Assembly (NCBI RefSeq): GCF_900116715.1
Contig: NZ_FPBM01000006.1
Location: 186,001-250,000, forward strand
Length of the DNA stretch: 64,000 nt
DNA from: Polaromonas sp. YR568
GTDB lineage: Bacteria; Pseudomonadota; Gammaproteobacteria; Burkholderiales; Burkholderiaceae_C
Direction: 5' to 3'
Shown here: positions 41,471 to 50,288 of the stretch, piece by piece
Numbering within the stretch: the stretch's first letter is position 1
Layout: each line of letters opens with the position of its first letter
The notes under the pieces: generated by a model
What the model saw: the letters and a program-made list of their open reading frames with translations, nothing else
What the model was told of the DNA's origin: nothing
Database searches by the model: none
Position numbers and translations under genes: made by a program

Positions 41471-42691
41471 CTATCCAATCGGCAGCGAAGCGGGGAGTAA
41501 CAAGATCGTCGTGAATCCGGCCAGCGGCGGCGCCAGCCAGCGCTGCGCCCGTGCGCGGCCTATGGAGCGCACCCTTCCGTAATCCTCAAGATCGGCCAGC
41601 GCCCGCTGCACGGTGCGCTGGCTCGCTCCCAGGGCCAGCGCCAGGGCGGAGGTAGACCAGGCCGCGCCGTCTGACAGCAGCGCCACCAGCGAAGCCTGCT
41701 CACCATCAATGGGCGGCGCCAGCACGGCCACATCTCGCCCGGCCCGCGGTTTCAGGATAAAACCGCGTTCGGTGGCTTCGATGGTGGCGAGTGTTTTGAC
41801 CAGCGCGCGCAGGCGGCCTATCTCCACCCTCAGGCGCGCCCTATGCGTTTCGTCAGGGCGCCGGGTGCGAAAGGCGGATTCGATCAAGGCTTCCCGGCTG
41901 ATATCGCCAGGCCAGGCTTCAGCGAGTGAACGCGCCAGCGTAAACAACACAGGCCGGCGCGCCAGCGGCCGCCATTGGTCGCCTGCACCCAGGCCGCGGC
42001 GGCAGGCGTCGATGACCAGCGCGTCCGAAGCCAGGAGCGCCGAGACCTCGTCAAGGCGCAGCGCCTGTTCACCGTCGGCCGTGAGTCGCCGGGCGGCGGG
42101 GTTGTCGATGGCAGCGCGCGCTTCGGTGACTTCGGCCATCAGCGCCGGCACCTGTGCGCGCTCGGCCGCCGCATGCGCGCGCGCCAGTGCCATGCGTGCT
42201 TCGCCCACCCGCAAAGACCGCAAGGCAAGTTCAGCCGCAGTGAGTTCTGCCACGGCGCGCAGCGAAGGCGGCAGGCCGCGTGCGTCCAGCTTCGCCAGCG
42301 CCGCTGCCGCCTCGTCAAGCCGGCCCAGTAGCAACAATCGGCGCGCGGTGATCAGCCACGCCTGCAGCGCGTTGGCCGTATCGGCATGCGCCTCCAGCGT
42401 GGTAGCCGCTGCCGCCAGCGCGCGTGGTGAGCCGGCAAAGTCGCGCATGGCCATCGCCACCTCGGCCTCGGCCACCACGCAGCGCGCACGCGCCAGCTCT
42501 TCATGGGCGCCAAAGCCGCGGGCGGCGCGCTTGAGCAGTTCACGGGCGCGCGGGTGTTCACCGAGCTGCGCCATCGCGATGCCGCGCAGGGCCAGTGCCG
42601 GTGGGTCGTCGCGCAGCGCGACGCGTTTAAGGGCGCCCAGCGCATCGCCCGCAGCCAGCGCACGGGCGGAAGCGGCGATCAGTGAATCCAT
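41471..42691 (-). CDS. HTH regulator with N-terminal helical-repeat region
   Basis: 406 residues. The first about 220 residues are Ala/Leu/Arg-rich helical repeats of TPR type (A-L-R-G-I-A-M-A-Q-L-G-E-H-P-R-A-R-E-L-L). A winged helix domain of transcriptional-activator type is near 250-310 (F-T-L-A-R-S-L and L-R-V-E-I-G-R-L-R-A-L-V) and a second HTH near 345-385 (W-S-T-S-A-L-A-L-A-L-G-A-S-Q-R-T-V-Q-R-A-L). Presumably it senses a signal through the repeats and controls the propeller gene behind it. No characterised homologue is recognised. Confidence 0.7.
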   Translation of the reverse strand: MDSLIAASARALAAGDALGALKRVALRDDPPALALRGIAMAQLGEHPRARELLKRAARGFGAHEELARARCVVAEAEVAMAMRDFAGSPRALAAAATTLEAHADTANALQAWLITARRLLLLGRLDEAAAALAKLDARGLPPSLRAVAELTAAELALRSLRVGEARMALARAHAAAERAQVPALMAEVTEARAAIDNPAARRLTADGEQALRLDEVSALLASDALVIDACRRGLGAGDQWRPLARRPVLFTLARSLAEAWPGDISREALIESAFRTRRPDETHRARLRVEIGRLRALVKTLATIEATERGFILKPRAGRDVAVLAPPIDGEQASLVALLSDGAAWSTSALALALGASQRTVQRALADLEDYGRVRSIGRARAQRWLAPPLAGFTTILLLPASLPIG

Positions 42692-42700
42692 GGCGAAAGC

Positions 42701-43549
42701 TCAGGCCCGTGACAGCCGCCGCGCCGGCTGCGAACCGCCGCGCGGCAGGCTTGCGCTGAACAGCGCTGCGGCCAGCGTGACCAGCCACGAGTAATACACC
42801 CACACCAGGAAAGCCAGCAAAGGCGCGAAGGCGCCATAGATGGTGCGGTAAGTGGGCACGTTGGCCAGGTAGATCGCAAACCCGTATTTGCCCAGCTCGA
42901 ATGCCATGCCGGCAAGTACGCCTCCCACGATGGCATGACGCCATCGCACAACGGTGTTGGGCACAAAACGGAACAGGCAGGCGAAGCCGATGGCACTCAG
43001 AATGGCGGGCCCCAGGTTAATGGCATGCGGCACCCAGGCAGGCCGCGCACCCATCAGCCCGCCGGAGGCCGCCACCAGGTATGACGCGGCCCACAGGCTG
43101 GCGCCTATGAGCACCGGGCCGGTGAGCAGCATGCCGGCGTAAAGCGCCAGTCGGCGCAGCACCGGGCGCGGTTTTTTGACCTGCCAGATGCGGTTCAGCG
43201 TGTTCTCCATGCTCAGCAGCAGCGACAGGGCCGACACCAGCAGCACCGCAAAGCCCACCAGTGTCAGGCCGCCGGCATTGCCCGCGAACTGCGCCAGGTG
43301 CTTGAGCACCGTCTTGGCGATGTCCGCCGGCAATAAGCCGCGCAGCAGGTGCTCGCGAATCGTGTCACCGGTGGCATGCAAGGCCGGCGTTCGTGCAAAC
43401 AGCGCGAAGCTCACCGCCAGCATAGGCACCATGGACATCACCATCGTGAAGGTGAGGCCGCCGGCCGCCTGGGCCAGGCGTTCTTCCCGGCCGCGCCGCA
43501 AGAGGCGGGTGATCAGGTTGCCCTGGTTTCGGCTTGAAGTGTTTGCCAT
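42701..43549 (-). CDS. YihY/BrkB family inner-membrane protein
   Basis: 282 residues. The N-terminal E-E-R-L-A-Q-A-A-G-G-L-T-F-T-M-V-M-S-M-V-P and six hydrophobic segments, including G-A-F-A-P-L-L-A-F-L-V-W-V-Y-Y-S-W near the C-terminus, are typical of the UPF0761/YihY (formerly RNase BN, virulence factor BrkB) family. Inner-membrane location; function is unresolved. The regulator gene 41471-42691 starts 9 bp after its stop. Confidence 0.93.
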   Translation of the reverse strand: MANTSSRNQGNLITRLLRRGREERLAQAAGGLTFTMVMSMVPMLAVSFALFARTPALHATGDTIREHLLRGLLPADIAKTVLKHLAQFAGNAGGLTLVGFAVLLVSALSLLLSMENTLNRIWQVKKPRPVLRRLALYAGMLLTGPVLIGASLWAASYLVAASGGLMGARPAWVPHAINLGPAILSAIGFACLFRFVPNTVVRWRHAIVGGVLAGMAFELGKYGFAIYLANVPTYRTIYGAFAPLLAFLVWVYYSWLVTLAAALFSASLPRGGSQPARRLSRA

Positions 43550-43589
43550 GGAATGAATGGATGTGCGCCCCGGTCAGGGCGCTCGACGT

Positions 43590-43730
43590 TTAGCCCAGAA
43601 GGCGAAACAGACCGTAAAGGGACAGCAGTCCCGATGTCACCAGAAGTCCGGTCTTGACCGAGCGGGCGCCGACCAATGTGCCGATGATGCTGCAAGCCAG
43701 GATGGCGCCGAGGATGTAGGTTGTTTTCAT
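43590..43730 (-). CDS. small membrane protein, 46 residues
   Basis: ATG 43730 opens a 46-residue protein (M-K-T-T-Y-I-L-G-A-I-L-A) made of two short hydrophobic segments (about 4-20 and 26-42) around a G-A-R-S-V-K-T loop. The longer frame to 44015 would cover the promoter region of the TetR gene and is less likely. No family recognised; translation is not certain. Confidence 0.5.
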   Translation of the reverse strand: MKTTYILGAILACSIIGTLVGARSVKTGLLVTSGLLSLYGLFRLLG

Positions 43731-43929
43731 GGCCGCAATGGTAAAGCTTTGCCCGGCGTATTCGCGCAGTTGATCGACAGATGTGGGTTGAAACCGACGC
43801 TTGACGGGGCGACTTGCGCACAACTTTGCCCTTGACACCACCACTGCGTTGAAAGCCCCTGGATTCATAGAAGGGCATAGCCCTTGGGCTGGGAAGCCAT
43901 CGATAGAATAAAAAAAATCAATACGGAAG

Positions 43930-44511
43930 ATGCATTTGCCCACCGCCCACCTACTTGCAAAGCAGCCCGAACTGGTACGCCACAGCGTGCTCGACGCAGC
44001 CTTGCAGTTCGTCATCGAAGAAGGTCCGCAGGCGGTGACACTGGCCGCCGTCGCAGTCCGTGCCCAGGTTTCGCCAGAAGACCTGCAGGGCCATTTCAGC
44101 AGCAGGCAAGCGCTGCTGGATACGCTGTTTGACTGTCTTTTTCAGGACTTTGAGGGGCAACTGCAAGAAGCCATCGAAGCCGAAGAAGATTTGCCTGGCG
44201 GCCAGGCGCGCGCTTATGTCCGGCTCACCTTCAATGGCATGGGCGATACGCCAACGCAACGCGCGCTGATGTTGCTTGGGCTCAACTGGCCCCCATACGC
44301 GGCCCGATGGCGAGAGGCTTGTGCCGCGGCATTGGTAGGCGATGGAAGCGGGCGCGACAGCGCCAACAGGCGGCTCTTGTGCAGACTGGCAGCAGACGGT
44401 CTCTGGTGCTCCCAGGTGTTCGGGTGCTATGCACTGGATGAAACGCGGCAGGCCGAGATGCTTGAGCTGCTTTTAAGCCTGTGCAGCGAGGAATCCCCGC
44501 TGGCCGCCTGA
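43930..44511 (+). CDS. TetR family transcriptional regulator
   Basis: 193 residues. N-terminal TetR HTH: L-D-A-A-L-Q-F-V-I-E-E-G-P-Q-A-V-T-L-A-A-V-A (first part) and V-S-P-E-D-L-Q-G-H-F-S-S-R-Q-A-L. The C-terminal domain matches TetR_C-type with a Trp/Cys-rich late helix (G-L-W-C-S-Q-V-F-G-C-Y). It converges almost directly on the flavin reductase gene (1-bp gap between stops). Target unknown. Confidence 0.85.
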   Translation: MHLPTAHLLAKQPELVRHSVLDAALQFVIEEGPQAVTLAAVAVRAQVSPEDLQGHFSSRQALLDTLFDCLFQDFEGQLQEAIEAEEDLPGGQARAYVRLTFNGMGDTPTQRALMLLGLNWPPYAARWREACAAALVGDGSGRDSANRRLLCRLAADGLWCSQVFGCYALDETRQAEMLELLLSLCSEESPLAA

Positions 44512-44512
44512 A

Positions 44513-45109
44513 TCAGGCCGGCCGCTGCGCCGTCGCCCCATCACCCGCATAAAACATCCCGCTGGGCCTGACGAAATTTCCGCCGCCCAGGTGGTGGATC
44601 GTCTGCAGGTCTGTGTTGTCATCACTGAAATGCCAGCGCCCCTGCCGGAACACACGCTCGTCGGCGGCTGCGGCCACCACTTCTGCGAAGCAGGTGTCGT
44701 AGGCGTCCTCGGTATGCGGCTCACTAATCAGCCGGCACTCCAGCCAGGCCGCGCAGCCCTCTTCCAGCAAGGGCATGCCCAGCACCGGCCCGGTGCGGGC
44801 GTTCAGGCCGTAGTGCGCAAACTTGTCGACCGTGCGGCCTGACTCGCTCCCCACTGCATGCGTCAGGCCCGCCAATGTGGTGCAGGGGATGCACACCCCG
44901 AACCCGCCGCTGGCGGCGATGAGTTCACGCGTGTAGGTTTTTTTGTCGATCACGATGGCAATGCGCGGCGGGGTGAACTCCACCGGCATCGACCAGGCGG
45001 CAGCCATCACATTGCGCGCCTTGCCGTGCGCGCTGGTCACCAGCACCGTCGGCCCGTGGTTGATCAGGCGGCTGGCGTGTGCGAGGGTAACTTCCTTGAA
45101 ATGGGACAT
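44513..45109 (-). CDS. flavin reductase family protein (FMN-binding split barrel)
   Basis: 198 residues from ATG 45109. The DIM6/NTAB flavin reductase fold is recognised by G-P-T-V-L-V-T-S-A-H-G-x-x-R-N-V-M-A-A-A-W, P-P-R-I-A-I-V-I and F-G-V-C-I-P. Binds FMN and may reduce flavin with NAD(P)H or act in oxidative ring chemistry. A longer frame upstream (to 45226) is non-family sequence. Divergent from the short modE gene (106-bp spacer). Confidence 0.9.
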   Translation of the reverse strand: MSHFKEVTLAHASRLINHGPTVLVTSAHGKARNVMAAAWSMPVEFTPPRIAIVIDKKTYTRELIAASGGFGVCIPCTTLAGLTHAVGSESGRTVDKFAHYGLNARTGPVLGMPLLEEGCAAWLECRLISEPHTEDAYDTCFAEVVAAAADERVFRQGRWHFSDDNTDLQTIHHLGGGNFVRPSGMFYAGDGATAQRPA

Positions 45110-45215
45110 GTGGTTTCTTTCTGGATTGAACTTGCAAGCCGGTCGACGCGGAAGGCGCGCTCGCCGGGACCCTGTTATTTTGATAGTTCGGCCTTGATCC
45201 TGCACAATCCCGGGC

Positions 45216-45563
45216 ATGAAGCCCAAAGTACAGTTTCGCCTGCGTATTTACCGGGACGACAGCATCGCCATCGGCCCGGGAAAGGTCGCATTGCTTGAGG
45301 CCATTGCCGAGACCGGCTCGATATCGGCCGCAGCCAGGCAAATCGGCATGTCCTACCGGCGGGCCTGGGTGTTGATCGACGAAACCAACAAGGCGCTCAG
45401 CTCCCCGGCCGTCACCACGATTGCCGGTGGATCGCATGGCGGCGGCACAGCCTTGACACCGGTTGGAGAGCAACTGGTCAAGCATTACCGTGCAGTCGAG
45501 AACACCGCGCGCGTGGCCGCCACTGCAGACATTGCCGCGCTGACGCGGCTGCTCGCCCCCTGA
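45216..45563 (+). CDS. modE: ModE-type winged-helix regulator without molybdate-binding domain
   Basis: 115 residues, equivalent to the N-terminal DNA-binding part of E. coli ModE (262 residues). The LysR-like winged helix is clear: A-L-L-E-A-I-A-E-T-G-S-I-S-A-A-A-R then M-S-Y-R-R-A-W. The two TOBE/Mop modules that sense molybdate in ModE are absent. It precedes modBAC with a 206-bp spacer that contains a candidate Mo-box, so it probably regulates that operon, but the signal input is unclear. Confidence 0.88.
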   Translation: MKPKVQFRLRIYRDDSIAIGPGKVALLEAIAETGSISAAARQIGMSYRRAWVLIDETNKALSSPAVTTIAGGSHGGGTALTPVGEQLVKHYRAVENTARVAATADIAALTRLLAP

Positions 45564-45632
45564 ATACCGCCAACACAACGGGCTAAGCACAAGCCTGCTC
45601 GCCACCGTATAGCTGGTGGGGCGATCCTTCTG

Positions 45633-45656
45633 CGCTATGTCTTTATATATATAAAG
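45633..45656. promoter_or_regulatory. candidate Mo-box upstream of modBAC
   Basis: CGCTATGTC (45633-45641), N6, TATATAAAG (45648-45656) resembles the ModE site consensus CGCTATATA-N6-TATATANCG with few mismatches. It also contains the perfect 16-bp palindrome CTTTATATATATAAAG (45641-45656). It lies 114 bp upstream of the modB start. Binding is inference. Confidence 0.55.
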
Positions 45657-45769
45657 AGCCCGGGAGCAGGTTTTCCGGGTTCTCCATAGAAAATCCGGGT
45701 TTACCCTGAAGCAAGAACCCGCAGCAGGTATGGGTTCGTGGCTCTATGCGACAATTCCGACGTATACGT

Positions 45770-46453
45770 ATGGACACAACGACTTCATTGATCGCCTCGA
45801 CCGACTGGTTTCCGCTGGGGCTTTCGCTCAAGGTCTCCGCGGTTGCCACGGTGCTGGCGTTGATCGTCGGGGTGGCGCTGGGCTGGGTGTTTGCGCGCAA
45901 GCGTTTCCCCGGCCATACCGTGCTGGAGGCAGTGTTCATGCTGCCTTTGGTTTTGCCTCCCACGGTGCTGGGCTACGGCATCCTCGTCCTTGCGGGCAGG
46001 CGTAGTCCGATAGGCGCCTGGCTGCGCGAACACCTGGACTACACCATTATTTTCAGCTGGCACGGCGCCGTGGTCGCATCGGCCCTGGTGGCGCTGCCGC
46101 TGGTGCTCAAATCGGCCAGCGCGGCGTTCAATGGGGTTGACCGTTCGCTGGAGGCGGCGGCGAGCACGCTGCGCCAGTCACCAATGTCTGTCTTTCTGCG
46201 GGTGACATTGCCGCTGGCCTGGCCGGGCATCCTGGCGGGAACCTTGCTCGCTTTCGCCCGCGCCATGGGTGAGTTCGGCGCTTCGCTGATGGTCGCCGGC
46301 TCGATTCCAAAACAGACACAAACCCTGTCCATGGCGATCTACGACTCGGTGCAGGCCGGCAATGACGACGTTGCGCTGATGCTGGTCATCGTGACATCCC
46401 TGATCTCTATTACCGTGCTGGTTCTGTCGAACCGGTTTTTCTCTTTACGTTAA
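45770..46453 (+). CDS. modB: molybdate ABC transporter permease
   Basis: 227 residues from ATG 45770 (an in-frame ATG at 45746 is possible; neither has a good ribosome binding site). Five to six membrane segments and the permease EAA loop E-A-A-S-T-L-x-x-S (about 135-145) followed by F-L-R-V-T-L-P-L-A-W-P-G-I and A-R-A-M-G-E-F-G-A-S-L-M-V-A-G are characteristic of ModB/CysT-type permeases. It is the first gene of modB-modA-modC. Confidence 0.93.
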   Translation: MDTTTSLIASTDWFPLGLSLKVSAVATVLALIVGVALGWVFARKRFPGHTVLEAVFMLPLVLPPTVLGYGILVLAGRRSPIGAWLREHLDYTIIFSWHGAVVASALVALPLVLKSASAAFNGVDRSLEAAASTLRQSPMSVFLRVTLPLAWPGILAGTLLAFARAMGEFGASLMVAGSIPKQTQTLSMAIYDSVQAGNDDVALMLVIVTSLISITVLVLSNRFFSLR

Positions 46454-46470
46454 CTCCAAGGATTTGAACC

Positions 46471-47220
46471 ATGCGTGCGTCCCGGCTCCTCTCGCTCATC
46501 ATCGCGCTGGCATTGCCCTTCGCTGCTGCGGCCCAGCAGATCACCGTGTCCGCCGCGGCCAGCCTGACCGACGCCTTCAAGGAGTTGGGGCCCAGGTTTG
46601 AAGCCGGCAAGCCGGGTGCCACCGTGCGCTTTAACTTTGCCGCATCGGGCGTGTTGCTGCAGCAAATCAGCCAGGGTGCGCCGGTCGACGTATTTGCCAG
46701 CGCAGACCAGGAAACCATGACGCGCGGCGCCGACCAGAAACTGATCGACGCGGACACGCGCAAAAACTTCGCCACCAACAGCCTGGTACTCATCGAGCCG
46801 GCCAAAGACGGCGTGGGTGTCAAGAGCCTGCAAGACCTCTCGGGCCCCGCAGTCAAAAAGATTGCCGTCGGCAAGGTCGCCACGGTGCCGGTCGGCCGCT
46901 ACACCAAACAGGCGCTGGATGCCGCCAATCTGTGGACCGCACTGGAGCCGAAGTTTGTGCAGGCCGACAGCGTTCGCCAGGTTTTGGACTATGTGGGCCG
47001 CGGCGAAGTCGAGGCCGGTTTTGTGTACCGCACCGACGCCGCCGTGATGGCAGACAAGGTCAAGATCGTGTTGTCGCCTGAAGGCAATACGCCAGTGTCT
47101 TACCCCGTGGCCGTTGTGGCGGACAGCAAACAAAAGGCCCTCGCCAGGGATTTCGTCAGCTTCCTGTCGACCGACGCTGCCCAGCAAGTGTTGACGAAGT
47201 ATGGTTTTGGCAAGCCGTGA
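46471..47220 (+). CDS. modA: molybdate-binding periplasmic protein
   Basis: 249 residues; ATG 46471 with AAGGA 9-13 nt upstream. Signal peptide ends at A-A-A-Q (about residue 22). Mature S-A-A-A-S-L-T-D-A-F and N-F-A-A-S-G-V-L-L-Q-Q-I, P-V-D-V-F-A-S-A and the late V-G-R-G-E-V-E-A-G-F-V-Y-R-T-D-A are ModA signatures. It binds molybdate/tungstate in the periplasm for the ModBC transporter. The stop overlaps the modC start (GTGA). Confidence 0.95.
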   Translation: MRASRLLSLIIALALPFAAAAQQITVSAAASLTDAFKELGPRFEAGKPGATVRFNFAASGVLLQQISQGAPVDVFASADQETMTRGADQKLIDADTRKNFATNSLVLIEPAKDGVGVKSLQDLSGPAVKKIAVGKVATVPVGRYTKQALDAANLWTALEPKFVQADSVRQVLDYVGRGEVEAGFVYRTDAAVMADKVKIVLSPEGNTPVSYPVAVVADSKQKALARDFVSFLSTDAAQQVLTKYGFGKP

Positions 47221-47996
47221 TTGACGTCGACCTGCAGTTGTCAGTCACCGACGGGCGGCGGCGCTTCGACCTTTCCGTCACCTTTTCGACGGACGCCCCG
47301 TTTGCCGCCCTGTATGGGCCTTCGGGGTCCGGCAAGACACTGACTTTGCAGGCCATCGCGGGCTTGCTTCATCCCGCCAAGGGGCATATCAAGATAGACG
47401 GCCGAACGCTCTACGACTCGGCAGCGGGCATCCACATGCCGTCGTCGCAGCGGCGTATCGGCTACCTGTTTCAAAACTACGCGCTCTTTCCGCATCTGTC
47501 AGTCCGCGACAACATCGGCTTCGGCTTGACGACCTGGCGCCGCGGGATGGCGGAGCAGGACCGCGCCCGGGTGCAATCGCTGCTGGGGCGTTTTGACCTG
47601 GTCGCCATGGCAGACAGCCGGCCCGCAACGCTCTCAGGCGGCCAGCAGCAGCGTGTTGCTTTGGCCCGTGCCCTGGCCTGCGAGCCGCAGATCCTGCTGC
47701 TGGACGAGCCCTTCGCCTCGCTCAACCCGATGCTGCGGCAGTCGCTGCGCACAGAGCTGGCGGAGGTCAGGCGCCAATGGGGCATTCCGGCCCTGATGAT
47801 CACGCACGATGTGGAAGATGTGCTCGAGCTGGCGGATGTCGCGTTTGTTTACCAGCGCGGGCAGATTGAGAAGGAAGTCAACCTGCGCACCTCCGAGAGC
47901 CGCGAATTCACCCGCGCGGAGCTGGGCGTGGAAACCGTGGCCGAAACGCCGCTTCGCCAGAAGTTACGGCGGCTCCTGCTGGGCGCCGTACCATAA
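47217..47996 (+). CDS. modC: molybdate ABC transporter ATP-binding protein, short form
   Basis: 259 residues from GTG 47217, which overlaps the modA stop. Walker A is Y-G-P-S-G-S-G-K-T, signature L-S-G-G-Q-Q-Q-R-V, Walker B I-L-L-L-D-E-P-F and the switch His in I-T-H-D-V-E. The protein ends soon after the ATPase core: the TOBE/Mop regulatory domain of canonical ModC (about 350 residues) is missing. Energises molybdate import. Confidence 0.92.
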   Translation: MIDVDLQLSVTDGRRRFDLSVTFSTDAPFAALYGPSGSGKTLTLQAIAGLLHPAKGHIKIDGRTLYDSAAGIHMPSSQRRIGYLFQNYALFPHLSVRDNIGFGLTTWRRGMAEQDRARVQSLLGRFDLVAMADSRPATLSGGQQQRVALARALACEPQILLLDEPFASLNPMLRQSLRTELAEVRRQWGIPALMITHDVEDVLELADVAFVYQRGQIEKEVNLRTSESREFTRAELGVETVAETPLRQKLRRLLLGAVP

Positions 47997-48066
47997 GCGT
48001 CGGCCCCGCTGTAGCGTCTGCAACGGGAGTGGATCTGGACTCTGCACAAGAGGAAGAAAAATCACC

Positions 48067-48732
48067 ATGACTCTCCCGAAACCCCCTGTTATCACCGCCT
48101 TTGAACGCTCACCCGACCGCGGCAGGGGGCTGGCGCGCGACATGCGCGTTCGCTGGGCGCTGGAAGAGGCGGGCCAGGCTTACGAGGTTCGCCTGGTGTC
48201 GTTCGCGGCGATGAAAGAGCCCGCGCACCGGGCGCTTCACCCTTTCGGGCAAATCCCGACCTATGAAGAAGGCGGACTTGCGCTGTTTGAGTCGGGGGCG
48301 ATCATCCTCCATATCGCCGAGCGTCATCAAGGCTTGCTGCCCAGCGACGCGAATGCCCGCGCACGCGCTATCGCGTGGATGTTTGCCGCGCTCAACACGG
48401 TGGAGCCACCCATCATTGAGTACTCCATGGCCAGGCTGTTTGAGCAAGACAAACCCTGGTACGCGGATCGTCTGCCGGTTCTCGAAAGTCACGTCCATGC
48501 ACGGCTGGGCGAGCTCTCCAGCCGGCTGGGTGATGCCAACTGGCTGGACGGTGCGTTCAGCGCCGGTGACCTGCTGATGGTGACGGTGCTGCGCAGGCTT
48601 GGCAGCTCGGGTTTGCTGGAGAAGTATCCGGACCTGTCTGCCTATGTCGCCCGAGGGGAAGCGCGGCCTGCATATCAGCGGGCTTTTGCTGCGCAGTTGG
48701 CGGTGTTCAACGGCAAGCCGCTGGCCGGCTGA
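48067..48732 (+). CDS. glutathione S-transferase family protein
   Basis: 221 residues from ATG 48067 (GAGGAAG about 10 nt upstream). The N-terminal thioredoxin-like domain (V-R-W-A-L-E-E-A-G-Q-A-Y-E-V-R) has the cis-proline loop F-G-Q-I-P-T-Y and the glutathione-binding F-E-S-G-A-I-I-L-H-I-A-E-R-H; the C-terminal domain has F-S-A-G-D-L-L-M-V-T. An active-site Ser/Cys/Tyr at the usual place is not obvious (F-E-R-S-P-D-R-G-R-G). It follows modC by 70 bp and may be read through from it. Confidence 0.88.
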   Translation: MTLPKPPVITAFERSPDRGRGLARDMRVRWALEEAGQAYEVRLVSFAAMKEPAHRALHPFGQIPTYEEGGLALFESGAIILHIAERHQGLLPSDANARARAIAWMFAALNTVEPPIIEYSMARLFEQDKPWYADRLPVLESHVHARLGELSSRLGDANWLDGAFSAGDLLMVTVLRRLGSSGLLEKYPDLSAYVARGEARPAYQRAFAAQLAVFNGKPLAG

Positions 48733-48854
48733 AGAGGCTTGGCTCTGGGCCGGCGCAGGTCTGCTGCAGGCTGCCAATTCCGGGAAAACCGCCTGGGTTA
48801 AACTGAACCGGCCCGCCGGACAGGCCTGATAACTTTTCCCGCCGGGCGTTTGCA

Positions 48855-49238
48855 ATGCGCCGCTTTATCTTCCTACTACTTCTCGCTGTGACCGTTTTTC
48901 AGCCTGCCTTTTCGGGCATGCCGAAGTCGGCTGCGCCGTCTGCGCATATACAGTCTGTGGAAATGAGCGGGAGTTCGAGTGTCGTCCTGGAGAACGCGGA
49001 TCACGCGGCCGCGTGTTTTTCGCACGCTGAAGCAGCCAGCCCGGGTGCGCCGGCCGGTTGCAATTCAGGCCAGCCTTGTGGCCTGTGCAACATGTGCCAG
49101 GCATGCCATCAGGCGGTCATGGCTGAAGGCCAAATGTCGGCCCCGAACCACACCGCAACCCGTCTCTTTTCCCCCTCTGTAGCGTCCGGCTACTTCAGCG
49201 CCGAACGCGCGCAAAGCTTCAAGCCTCCCATTCTGTAA
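48855..49238 (+). CDS. exported Cys-rich protein, CzcI-like
   Basis: 127 residues. Signal peptide (M-R-R-F-I-F-L-L-L-L-A-V) ends near residue 20. The mature protein has a C-G-L-C-N-M-C-Q-A-C-H cluster (about 75-85) plus several His, and ends in E-R-A-Q-S-F-K-P-P-I-L. The architecture resembles the small periplasmic CzcI-like proteins of heavy-metal resistance loci and suggests metal or thiol chemistry. It precedes lspA and a disulfide-forming pair on the same strand. Confidence 0.6.
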   Translation: MRRFIFLLLLAVTVFQPAFSGMPKSAAPSAHIQSVEMSGSSSVVLENADHAAACFSHAEAASPGAPAGCNSGQPCGLCNMCQACHQAVMAEGQMSAPNHTATRLFSPSVASGYFSAERAQSFKPPIL

Positions 49239-49329
49239 TTCCGTGCCCGGTGCGCCTGGTTTCAGGCGTGCCCCACGCTGGCCCTGCACCTTGCCGGGGC
49301 TGGAATTCATGAATTTTCGAGCTTGAACA

Positions 49330-49854
49330 ATGTCCCATCCCAACCCGCCTCCCGCTGATGGCCTTAGCCACAGCATCGCCGGCCCGCGCCTTGCGGGCTA
49401 TTTGATTGCCTTGATACTTTTTCTGGCGGACCAGGCTGCCAAGTACTGGGTGCATGAATACACGCCGTACGCGTGGAGCCAGCCCGTCACGGGCAACTTC
49501 AACCTGGTGCACGTCTGGAACTACGGCGCGGCCTTCAGCTTCCTGGCGGACGCGGGAGGCTGGCAGCGCTTCTTCTTTGGCGGTGTTGCGCTGGTTGTTT
49601 CGGCCTGGCTGATCTTCATGCTGCGAAAGCCGCCTCCCGAGCCCGAGTTGTCGGGGTATGCGTTGATTCTCGGAGGCGCCCTGAGCAATGGCCTGGACCG
49701 GGCGTTGCGCGGCTACGTTGTTGACTTTCTGGGCTTGCATGTGCGCGGCTGGCATTGGCCGGCTTTTAACTTCGCAGACGTGGGCATTGTCTGCGGCGCG
49801 GCACTCCTGCTTTTTGCAGCATGGAAGCACAGGCCGGCGGAGGACCTGGCGTGA
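49330..49854 (+). CDS. lspA: lipoprotein signal peptidase (signal peptidase II)
   Basis: 174 residues, four membrane segments. The two catalytic aspartates are D123 in N-G-L-D-R and D150 in F-N-F-A-D; the N-Y-G-A-A-F-S-F conserved block is near 64-71. Cleaves signal peptides of prolipoproteins in the inner membrane. Variation at normally strict positions (N-Y-G-A-A-F instead of N-T-G-A-A-F) and its context with dsbB/dsbA-like genes and a Cys-rich exported protein suggest an accessory copy and not the housekeeping lspA, which in proteobacteria usually follows ileS. Confidence 0.93.
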   Translation: MSHPNPPPADGLSHSIAGPRLAGYLIALILFLADQAAKYWVHEYTPYAWSQPVTGNFNLVHVWNYGAAFSFLADAGGWQRFFFGGVALVVSAWLIFMLRKPPPEPELSGYALILGGALSNGLDRALRGYVVDFLGLHVRGWHWPAFNFADVGIVCGAALLLFAAWKHRPAEDLA

Positions 49855-50288
49855 CGGCCGTACCTCTTGCTTCAGAGCGGCAATGGAAGTTATTGACCGT
49901 GAGCTGGCTGATAGCGCTTGTCTCCACGTCCGGCGCGCTGTTTTTCAGCGAGATCATGGCGTTTGAGCCCTGCGTGCTCTGCTGGTACCAGCGTGTTGCC
50001 ATGTTTCCGCTGGTCCTCATCCTCGGCGCGGGCGCCTATACGCAAGACGCCAGCAGTGTGAAGTACGCCTTGCCTCTGGCCTGCGCAGGTTGGCTGATTG
50101 CTTTCTACCACTGCCTTCTCTACGGCGGCTTCATTCTGCCGGCCATGCAGCCTTGCGGCAAAGGTGTGTCCTGCTCGGCGCAAAAGCTGGAGCTGGCCGG
50201 TTTCATCACCATCCCGCTTTTGTCGCTGATGGCTTTTTCCCTCATCGTGCTGCTTCTGCTGGCAGCGAAGAAAGACTCCCAAAAATGA
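49851..50288 (+). CDS. disulfide bond formation protein B / BdbC-like
   Basis: 145 residues from GTG 49851, which overlaps the lspA stop (GTGA) and has GGAGGA (49839-49844) upstream; an ATG at 49821 is also in frame. Four membrane segments. Two cysteine pairs: C41-V-L-C44 (F-E-P-C-V-L-C-W-Y-Q-R) and C102-G-K-G-V-S-C108. This is the short BdbC-type layout of the DsbB superfamily. It passes electrons from the DsbA-type partner encoded next to the quinone pool. Confidence 0.9.
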   Translation: MTAVPLASERQWKLLTVSWLIALVSTSGALFFSEIMAFEPCVLCWYQRVAMFPLVLILGAGAYTQDASSVKYALPLACAGWLIAFYHCLLYGGFILPAMQPCGKGVSCSAQKLELAGFITIPLLSLMAFSLIVLLLLAAKKDSQK

